The notes beneath the pieces were generated by a model, which saw only the letters and a list, made by a program, of their open reading frames with translations, did no database searches and was not told the origin of the DNA. The translations under genes and the position numbers were made by a program. This document shows positions 57,925-64,000 of a DNA stretch of 64,000 bases, piece after piece; within the stretch, counting starts at the first letter, position 1; the number at the start of each line of letters is the position of its first letter. The DNA is taken from contig DMEU01000002.1 of assembly GCA_003451585.1 (NCBI GenBank), forward strand, positions 1 to 64,000, written 5' to 3'. The stretch comes from Candidatus Omnitrophota bacterium (GTDB lineage: Bacteria > Omnitrophota > Gorgyraeia > Velamenicoccales > Velamenicoccaceae).

Positions 57925-58656
57925 TTAGTTGTACAATATGGAGGCAAACAGGAGAATGCCGGCCTCTGTTAATTCATTTATAGCGCCGAGGTTGTCTCCT
58001 GTGATGCCTCCGATCTTTTTACTTATAAATATGCCGGTCAGATAGGCCGTTGCCAGCGCCATCGCAAATATCGTAAGGCCCGTTGTTATTCCGGACAGCG
58101 TGCTTATACTTAATGTTATAAGAGTTGCTAAGACAAATAGGCCCGTGTTTTTTTCTTCAAAAAATACTTTTGCTTTTCCTTCGGTTCGGGCGTATGTAAA
58201 TTTGAATATCGCAAAAACCATTGCCCACCGGCTTACAACGCACATAAGCACAAGGCTCGAAGCCCTGTGTTGCGCTGCTATGTCGGCCAGTAAGGCTATT
58301 TTAAGCATTAGTATGCATACAATGCTTAAAAGCCCCATGGTGCCGACATACGGGTCCTTCATTATCCGCAATATTTCATCTTTATTTTTTCCGCCGGCAA
58401 TTGCGTCAAAGGTGTCGGCAAGGCCGTCTAAATGCATCCCTCCTGTCAGTATCGCAAGCGAGACTATGAGGAATACGGCCGATGCAGTGCCTGAAAAGCC
58501 GGATAAAAGCTGGTTAATGCCGGCCAATAACAGGCCTATTAAAAGCCCTACTACCGGGAAATATATCAGGCAACGATTGATCTCTTTAGGCTGAATGCTC
58601 TTTATCCGTATCGGTATTATGGATAAAAATTGAAGAGCTAGAAGCAATTTATTCAT
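57925..58656 (-). CDS. cobS: Adenosylcobinamide-GDP ribazoletransferase CobS
   Basis: A 243-aa polytopic membrane enzyme that joins AdoCbi-GDP with alpha-ribazole to form AdoCbl. Motifs: LQFLSIIPIRIKSIQPKEIN, GMHLDGLADTFDAIAGGKNK, MKDPYVGTMGLLSIV and GDNLGAINELTEAGIL. The metal-binding DGLADTFDA Asp residues are intact. Four-base overlap with cobT. Confidence 0.93.
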   Translation of the reverse strand: MNKLLLALQFLSIIPIRIKSIQPKEINRCLIYFPVVGLLIGLLLAGINQLLSGFSGTASAVFLIVSLAILTGGMHLDGLADTFDAIAGGKNKDEILRIMKDPYVGTMGLLSIVCILMLKIALLADIAAQHRASSLVLMCVVSRWAMVFAIFKFTYARTEGKAKVFFEEKNTGLFVLATLITLSISTLSGITTGLTIFAMALATAYLTGIFISKKIGGITGDNLGAINELTEAGILLFASILYN

Positions 58657-59714
58657 TTGTTTGTCTTTTCGGATACTCCGGCATTTTCAAAAGTTGCCAT
58701 CTTTGTCATGATCTTTGTCGCGGCCTCTGCCAGGCCTATGCCCAATGCTGCGCCCGTGCCTTCCCCTAGCCTTAATTGAAGGTCAAAAAGCGGCTTTAAA
58801 CCGATGTGGTCCAGTATTATCTTGTGCCCTATCTCAACTGAACAGTGGCTGGCGATCATATAGTTTTTTGTTTTTGGCTCCATATGATATGCGATAAGGG
58901 CTGCCGCGCCGGAAATAAAACCGTCGATCATCACAGGTACCTTGTGAGCGGCGGCTGCCAGAATAACGCCGGCCAGCGCCCCTATTTCAAACCCGCCGAT
59001 CTTTGATAATACGTCAATAGGGATAGAAGCATTTGGTTTATTGATCTCGATAGCCTTTTCGATGACACGTATCTTGTTATCCAAAGCATTGGCGTCGATG
59101 CCTGTTCCGCATCCTGTGACGTCTTTAACCGGGGTTTTGGTAAATACCGCCGTTATAGCTGAAGACGGTGTTGTGTTGGCTATGCCCATTTCACCCGTGC
59201 CAGCTATATCGATACCATGTTTTAATTCATTTTCAAATATTTCTATGCCTGTTTCAATAGATCTTGAGGCTTCTTCTATTGTCATGGCTGGCCCGCGAGC
59301 CATGTTTTTTGTGCCTTTGTTTATTTTCTTGATCATAAGGCCGGGATGAGGCTTTAATGATGCCGCGACGCCTACGTCAGCTACTATTACGCGCGCGCCA
59401 ACATGGTTAGCCAAGATGTTGATCCCCGCCCCGCCGTTTAAAAAATTATAGACCATTTGAGCCGTAACTTCCTGCGGGAAGGCGCTGACATTCTCAAGTG
59501 CCACTCCGTGGTCTGCGGCCAGGGTGAAGATCACCTTATTTTTTAGTTCAGGGTTTTCCTTTGCCGATGCCGCGGCTATAAATTTTGCCAATTCCTCCAG
59601 CCTTCCCAGGCTTCCTAAAGGTTTAGTGAGGTTATCCAGTCTTTTTTGTGCCTTGGCAAAGAAATATCCATCCGGTTCCGTTATCAGTTTAATAGTTTCG
59701 CCTATCTTATCCAT
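58653..59714 (-). CDS. cobT: Nicotinate-nucleotide:DMB phosphoribosyltransferase CobT
   Basis: A 353-aa enzyme that activates the lower ligand base of cobalamin. Motifs: LDNLTKPLGSLGRLEELAKF, ADHGVALENVSAFPQEVTAQ, GEMGIANTTPSSAITA and the catalytic-Glu tail LRLGEGTGAALGIGLAEAA. Sits between the radical SAM gene and cobS. Confidence 0.95.
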   Translation of the reverse strand: MDKIGETIKLITEPDGYFFAKAQKRLDNLTKPLGSLGRLEELAKFIAAASAKENPELKNKVIFTLAADHGVALENVSAFPQEVTAQMVYNFLNGGAGINILANHVGARVIVADVGVAASLKPHPGLMIKKINKGTKNMARGPAMTIEEASRSIETGIEIFENELKHGIDIAGTGEMGIANTTPSSAITAVFTKTPVKDVTGCGTGIDANALDNKIRVIEKAIEINKPNASIPIDVLSKIGGFEIGALAGVILAAAAHKVPVMIDGFISGAAALIAYHMEPKTKNYMIASHCSVEIGHKIILDHIGLKPLFDLQLRLGEGTGAALGIGLAEAATKIMTKMATFENAGVSEKTNK

Positions 59715-59720
59715 AGTACT

Positions 59721-61058
59721 TTACCTTTCTGCGCAGAGGTTGTATCTGTATTTAAGGTTTTCCAATGATGCAGCGCGAAGTAAGTATCCTATTTTGTTCT
59801 CTTTTATCATTTTGAACGCGTGCATGATAACGCTTTTGTAAAATTCGCAGAAGACGGATCTTTGGTACATATTGCCCATTGAATGGAGTTCGGCCGGGCA
59901 AGGCGCCCCGCACATATTCCTTAGTTTGCAGTCAGCACACTCTTTGATCTTTTCAACGGTCCTTTCCCTTATTTTTTTGAACGGTTTTGATGACATCGCT
60001 TGTGAGATCGAGGTTTTGAAGATATTGCCCGCGGTGAACCCTTTTATGCCGATGAATTCTCCGCACGGCACGATGTCGCCCGTGGCAGTGACAGTAAAGA
60101 AACAACGCCCGCCGCCGCATGGCGAAATATCGCACATAAGCCTCCTGGCGGCAGGGGCGATGATGCTTAATACCGTATTGGTAAAATTCCCGATAATGAG
60201 CTTATGCTTTGTTTTTTTCGAGAGTTCCATTGCTCTGTCAACGGCCTTGATAAATGAGCGTGTCATGGCTGGCTCATCAGGTTTTAAGGCGCGCGCTTTA
60301 ACTTGAGTCAGCCTTACGGGGTTCATCAGTACGCAAGGAACTTTTTTGGAATGCAGGTATTCGACCATCCCGGGTAACTGGTTGACGTTGTGTTTTGTTA
60401 TCGTGGTAATGACGTTTAACCCGGCATATCCATTGAACCATTCCAGTACCTGTGAGACCTTTTTGAAGGCATCAGACGCCGATGGCCTGAGCCGGTTATT
60501 TGTGTCTCTTGATGCCGAATCCAGCGATATGCCTATGCCTACGCGGTTCTTAATAAGAAAACCCACATCTTCTTTTTCAAGAAGCAGGCCATTGGTCTGT
60601 ATCCCGAATTTAAAAGTGTTTTTATACCGGGATATCGCTTCAAAGAGCAGGTCTTTGACCAGGAGGGGCTCTGCGGCATGAAAGATGATCACTTGTTTTC
60701 TTTTTTCCAGCCTGAAGTGCGCGGCAATTTTTTTTAATATGAGATCGAGCTCATTTTTTCCAAGAGAGGCCCCTCTTTGTTTTATATCATCAGGGATGTA
60801 GCAATACTGGCAGGCGGCATTACATTTATCCGTAGGGTCTATATAGATGGCGGTCAACTCCTGGCCGAAACGCAAGTCCTCTATCTCTTCATCCAAGGCT
60901 TCTTTGAATTTCGCGTAGAGTTCCAGAGTTCGTTTTGGGATGAATGTGCCTGTCTCGCCAGTACGGCGGCCGAGCGCCCAAAAAAGATTATCGGCATCAA
61001 GTAGGATATCATCGCCGTTATTTTTCCAAAAATGTAGTCCCCGAGTCTTTTTTTTCAT
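59721..61058 (-). CDS. Radical SAM/SPASM peptide-modifying enzyme (CbpB-like)
   Basis: About 445 aa. Radical SAM CxxxCxxC motif in TDKCNAACQYCYIP; SPASM-type auxiliary cluster cysteines in SPCGGGRCFFTVTATGDIVP CGEF and KECADCKLRNMCGAPC, then SVFCEFYK. The start at 61058 follows the 55-aa peptide stop by two bases; a longer frame (to 61136) would run through that gene. I recall peptide-modifying enzymes named CbpB paired with a precursor CbpA in cobalamin operons; that assignment is from memory. Context with cobT, cobS, cobU and cobC agrees. Confidence 0.75.
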   Translation of the reverse strand: MKKKTRGLHFWKNNGDDILLDADNLFWALGRRTGETGTFIPKRTLELYAKFKEALDEEIEDLRFGQELTAIYIDPTDKCNAACQYCYIPDDIKQRGASLGKNELDLILKKIAAHFRLEKRKQVIIFHAAEPLLVKDLLFEAISRYKNTFKFGIQTNGLLLEKEDVGFLIKNRVGIGISLDSASRDTNNRLRPSASDAFKKVSQVLEWFNGYAGLNVITTITKHNVNQLPGMVEYLHSKKVPCVLMNPVRLTQVKARALKPDEPAMTRSFIKAVDRAMELSKKTKHKLIIGNFTNTVLSIIAPAARRLMCDISPCGGGRCFFTVTATGDIVPCGEFIGIKGFTAGNIFKTSISQAMSSKPFKKIRERTVEKIKECADCKLRNMCGAPCPAELHSMGNMYQRSVFCEFYKSVIMHAFKMIKENKIGYLLRAASLENLKYRYNLCAER

Positions 61059-61060
61059 TA

Positions 61061-61228
61061 TTATAGGAGCGTTTTGTCTTCCGGAACATCCCCATACATT
61101 ACAAAGTGGGACAGGCCATTGGCTGTTTTGGCGCATTTCAGGCGATACGAGATGTTGTCGACTGGTTTGTCTTTTTTTCCAGTATTTTTGTTCCTACCGT
61201 TTGGCGTCCCGATCTTTTTATTCATCAT
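61061..61228 (-). CDS. Putative precursor peptide of the radical SAM enzyme (CbpA-like)
   Basis: A 55-aa open frame that is too short for standard gene callers. GGAGG lies seven bases before the first ATG. The peptide has a polar Lys/Asn/Gly-rich N-terminal half (NKKIGTPNGRNKNTGKKDK) and a C-terminal half with the only cysteine, SYRLKCAKTANGLSHF and VMYGDVPEDKTLL. It is encoded two bases before the radical SAM/SPASM gene, the order expected for a RiPP precursor. Which residue would be modified is not known. Confidence 0.65.
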   Translation of the reverse strand: MMNKKIGTPNGRNKNTGKKDKPVDNISYRLKCAKTANGLSHFVMYGDVPEDKTLL

Positions 61229-61257
61229 GGCCTTGCCTCCTTCTTGTTTAGGTTGCT

Positions 61258-61785
61258 TTATTTGTTTTTGGTTAATTGCATCGGTATGCCTGATATCATG
61301 AAATAAACTTCGTCTGACCGGCCGGCTATGATCTGGTTTATCCTCCCGGCTATGTCCCTGAAGTCTCTGGCGAGTTTGTTGTCCGGGACGATCCCTAAGC
61401 CCACCTCATTGCTGACCACTATTGAATCAGCCTTCATTTTTTTCATGATGCCAACTAGTTGCTTAGCCTTTTTTTCGATTGACGCAGGTGCCATATTTTC
61501 CATCATAAGATTAGTTATCCAAAGTGTAAGGCAATCGATGATAACGGTTTTAAAAGAGGGGCCTATTTTTCCGGCGCATTTATCGATATTTCTTGGTTCT
61601 TCGAAGGTCGTCCAATGGCTTGGCCTTGTAGTCCTATGGATAGCGATGCGTCCCTTCATTTCTTTGTCCTTAGCCTCGCAAGTGGCTATGAATGCGACCT
61701 TACCAGGCCTATCTTTGGCGATCTTTAAGGCGTATGAGCTTTTTCCGCTGCGTGCGCCTCCCAGTATAAATGTGATCTTGCCCAT
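61258..61785 (-). CDS. cobU: Adenosylcobinamide kinase/guanylyltransferase CobU
   Basis: A 175-aa bifunctional enzyme that phosphorylates and guanylylates AdoCbi. P-loop FILGGARSGKSSYALK; HRTTRPSHWTTFEEP; TVIIDCLTLWITNLMME; VSNEVGLGIVPDNKLARDFR. All conserved motifs are present. Confidence 0.95.
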   Translation of the reverse strand: MGKITFILGGARSGKSSYALKIAKDRPGKVAFIATCEAKDKEMKGRIAIHRTTRPSHWTTFEEPRNIDKCAGKIGPSFKTVIIDCLTLWITNLMMENMAPASIEKKAKQLVGIMKKMKADSIVVSNEVGLGIVPDNKLARDFRDIAGRINQIIAGRSDEVYFMISGIPMQLTKNK

Positions 61786-61787
61786 AG

Positions 61788-62375
61788 TTATAAAAATGAT
61801 GTATCGTTAAGGAGTTTAAGGTCTTTTTTTCTGCCCTTGTATCCGACTATGGTCAAGGATGCATTGTCGATACCTATATCCCAAAAGTTCTTTGAGCGCA
61901 AAATATCTTCAAGGATGACTTTTATCGGCCCAGCATGTGTAACGACGCCTACGGTCTTCTTTTGATTTTTGTGGTAGACTTGCTCAATGAATTTTGTGAC
62001 ACGTTTTTTAAGGTCTAAAAGAGATTCTCCGTCAGGGAATTTTATGTTATGCGGTGATCTAAGCCAAGAGGGGTAAAAATCGGGATGCCTTTTTGTGATC
62101 TGTGTGTGGGTCAGGCCTTCTAAAGAGCCGAAGTTGATCTCCCGAAGTTGCCTGGCTTCACATAGGGGCGTATCCTGGAAAATGATCTTTGCAAAGTTTA
62201 CGGCCCGTTTCAAGTCGCTTACATATATTTTATGGAAATTTTGTTTTTGCAGATGAAGGGCCATCTGTTTTGCCTGCCTGCAGCCTTCTTTGTTAAGCGG
62301 GCAGTCAGTATGCCCCATGTATTTTTTCAATACATTAAAAGATGTTTGGCCGTGGCGTATAAGGTAAAGTTTCAT
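61788..62375 (-). CDS. cobC: Alpha-ribazole phosphatase CobC
   Basis: A 195-aa histidine phosphatase: LIRHGQTSFNVLKKYMGHTD, SDLKRAVNFAKIIF, REINFGSLEGLTHTQI and VTHAGPIKVIL. In a cobalamin operon this is best read as the phosphatase acting on alpha-ribazole phosphate or adenosylcobalamin phosphate. General histidine phosphatase activity cannot be excluded by sequence alone. Confidence 0.85.
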   Translation of the reverse strand: MKLYLIRHGQTSFNVLKKYMGHTDCPLNKEGCRQAKQMALHLQKQNFHKIYVSDLKRAVNFAKIIFQDTPLCEARQLREINFGSLEGLTHTQITKRHPDFYPSWLRSPHNIKFPDGESLLDLKKRVTKFIEQVYHKNQKKTVGVVTHAGPIKVILEDILRSKNFWDIGIDNASLTIVGYKGRKKDLKLLNDTSFL

Positions 62376-63175
62376 TCTGTCTTTCGCTCGCCGGAGACAA
62401 GAAGTACATACGGTTTTTTTGATATAGGATTTTCATTTACCACGACTATCGTCTTATAGACTTTTTCTATATTTTGATAGGTAAGGACCTCGTGCGGGGC
62501 GCCAACTTTAAAGATCCTGCCTTTTTCCAGAAGGATCAGCCGATCGCAATACTCGCTTGCCAGGTTTAAATCGTGTAAGACTATCAGGACGGTCAGGGAC
62601 CTTTCTCTGTTTAATTTTTTTAGGAGGTTAAGCATTTGTATCTGGTGGCCGATATCCAGGTGTGATGTAGGTTCATCTAAAAATAGGATCGCCGGTTCCT
62701 GCGCCAGGGCGCGGGCTATTATCGCCCTCTGGCGTTCTCCTGCGCTTAGCTCGTTGATATATTTGTCTTTCAGGTTTACCGTGTCTGTTTCTTGGAGGGA
62801 TCTTTGAACTATGGCGTGGTCATTTTTTGTTTCGTGCTGCAGGCGCTTAAGATGCGGGATGCGGCCCATAAGCACTATCTCTTCAACACTGAATGAAAAA
62901 TTTATCAGGGTCTCCTGCGGCACGAAGGCGATCTTTTGAGAAAGCCCTTTTAGTCCCATATGCCGTATGTCGGTCTTATCCAGCGTTACGCGGCCGCTTT
63001 GAGGGGTAAGAACGCGGCTCATCAATTTAAGGAGGGTGGATTTTCCTGAGCCGTTGGGCCCTATAATACCAAGGAAATCCCCTTTTTTGATATCAAACGA
63101 TACGTCGCGGATAACCGCGCTCTTCCCGTATCCGCCAGTTAAATTTTCCGTTGAGATCAGGTTATCGTCTTTCAT
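62372..63175 (-). CDS. btuD: Cobalamin ABC transporter ATPase BtuD-like
   Basis: A 267-aa ABC ATPase of the FecE/BtuD family. Walker A GPNGSGKSTLLKL, signature LSAGERQRAIIARAL, Walker B AILFLDEPTSHLD, H-loop LIVLHDLNLASEY. It pairs with the permease encoded next; four-base overlaps at both ends. Confidence 0.9.
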   Translation of the reverse strand: MKDDNLISTENLTGGYGKSAVIRDVSFDIKKGDFLGIIGPNGSGKSTLLKLMSRVLTPQSGRVTLDKTDIRHMGLKGLSQKIAFVPQETLINFSFSVEEIVLMGRIPHLKRLQHETKNDHAIVQRSLQETDTVNLKDKYINELSAGERQRAIIARALAQEPAILFLDEPTSHLDIGHQIQMLNLLKKLNRERSLTVLIVLHDLNLASEYCDRLILLEKGRIFKVGAPHEVLTYQNIEKVYKTIVVVNENPISKKPYVLLVSGERKTE

Positions 63176-64000
63176 TTTATCTTTTCTTTGGCCTTAAGAA
63201 GCGCGATGAATAAAGGCGCGCCTATGCATGCGGTTATTACGCCTATAGGTATCTCGAACGGCGGAGTGAGCGTCCTGGAAATAAGATCGCATAATATCAT
63301 GAAGGCAGACGCAGCTACGCAGGCCGCCGGAATCAGTACCCTGTGGTTGGGCCCTACAAGGTATCTGGTCGCATGCGGGATGATGAGCCCGACGAAACCT
63401 ATTATTCCGCATATGCATACGATACCGGCGGTTATCAGCGATGTGACCAAAAACAGATATTTTTTGATCGTCTCGGCATCGACGCCCAAATGTATAGCTT
63501 CTTCTTCCCCCAGGCTTAAGGCATTAAGGTCTTGCGATAGCGTGTAGATGAATATTATTCCGCCTATGACCAGTATCGATATCGTGCCAAGCAGTTTGAT
63601 ATCATAAACCTGCAGGCTGCCCCAGAGCCACCAGAGAATGCCGTGCAATGCCTTATTGTCGTAGAATGATACAAGAAAGACGATTATACCTGAAAGGGCA
63701 ACGGAGACTACCACGCCGGCAAGTATTAAAGACTGTATCTCGATCTTATTGTCCTGTCTGGCTAGTAAATAGACCAGCACAACGGTTAAGGACGCGCCTG
63801 CAAACGCGGCAAGCGGGAGGTAAATATTAAGGGCGCCAAATATTATCGCGGCCACAGCGCCTAATCCTGCCCCGCTCGATGTACCAAGCAGGTATGGCTC
63901 GGCAAGAGGATTGCGCAGGATGGCCTGTAGCGTTATGCCGCAGGCCGCAAGCCCGCTGCCTGCGATGATGGCCAGGGCAACACGCAATAATCGAAGCAGA
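63172..64000 (-). CDS. btuC: Cobalamin ABC transporter permease BtuC-like (partial)
   Basis: A FecCD/BtuC permease whose N-terminus lies beyond the window; about 276 codons are present. Conserved CGITLQAILRNPLAEPYLLG, GAGLGAVAAI, GLIIPHATRYLVGPNHRVLI and PFEIPIGVITACIGAPLFIA are visible, with about nine membrane helices. The frame stays open to 64000, so the start is upstream. A BtuF-like binding protein is expected next but is not in view. Confidence 0.88.
   Translation of the reverse strand, partial: LLRLLRVALAIIAGSGLAACGITLQAILRNPLAEPYLLGTSSGAGLGAVAAIIFGALNIYLPLAAFAGASLTVVLVYLLARQDNKIEIQSLILAGVVVSVALSGIIVFLVSFYDNKALHGILWWLWGSLQVYDIKLLGTISILVIGGIIFIYTLSQDLNALSLGEEEAIHLGVDAETIKKYLFLVTSLITAGIVCICGIIGFVGLIIPHATRYLVGPNHRVLIPAACVAASAFMILCDLISRTLTPPFEIPIGVITACIGAPLFIALLKAKEKIK

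Noticed and set aside
1..64000. CRISPR arrays
   Set aside because: No regularly spaced direct repeats of 24-40 bp with unique spacers were seen, and no cas genes. The repeats present are heptamers, hairpins or two-copy elements.

Overview
The window reads as a chromosomal segment of an uncultivated Gram-negative bacterium of the PVC group, most plausibly Candidatus Omnitrophota. The supports are a small basic protein of the Verrucomicrobia/Chlamydiae type (35037-35297), a set of tiny CxxC proteins, LPS heptose genes (gmhA, hldE C-terminal type), TonB/BtuB outer-membrane uptake, type II secretion/pilus parts and a high density of PilZ and c-di-GMP proteins. The phylum is inferred from gene content only.

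Positions 1-8100 form an accessory region: a Y-family polymerase and a small partner that share one operator-promoter, two toxin-antitoxin pairs framed by the same two repeat elements, an AT-rich two-gene zinc-ribbon/HEPN module, two lipoproteins, a cysteine-repeat protein, and many dispersed repeats (MITE-like inverted repeats, hairpins, heptanucleotide arrays).

Positions 8112-41401 are mostly core genes in compact leftward operons: U32 peptidase/rRNA hydroxylase-like protein and RluA (rightward), truncated pyruvate kinase, MsrAB, GspF and a lone MshEN domain, envelope proteins (AsmA-like, OmpA-LysM, peptidoglycan-binding lipoprotein), STAS-PilZ and CheY, LexA, UppP, acyl-CoA ligase, a REC-GGDEF-MshEN protein, TruD, two radical SAM enzymes, PilZ proteins, AroB, an M50 protease, HD-GYP, Dgt, HIT, a phosphodiesterase, an AAA ATPase and an NlpD-like lipoprotein. 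A tRNA-Gly(CCC) follows, with its 3' end duplicated 129 bp away.

Positions 41722-53574 are an almost unbroken leftward run from rpsU to thiC: TIM-barrel protein, Memo-like protein, DUF1844, Trm112-like protein, aroQ, pepQ, efp, accB, accC, Asp23, AmaP, a probable PPi-dependent phosphofructokinase, gmhA, hldE2, thiD2, thiE and thiC. Spacings of a few bases and many ATGA overlaps suggest co-transcription and translational coupling.

Positions 53669-64000 hold small conserved genes and remnants, then a cobalamin uptake/salvage locus: tonB, a BtuB-like receptor behind a cobalamin-riboswitch-like leader, cobS, cobT, a radical SAM/SPASM enzyme, its 55-aa putative substrate peptide, cobU, cobC, btuD and a partial btuC. 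The peptide-radical SAM pair inside the B12 operon is the most attractive candidate for a little-studied system. Second are the HEPN module and the shared SOS-like operator.
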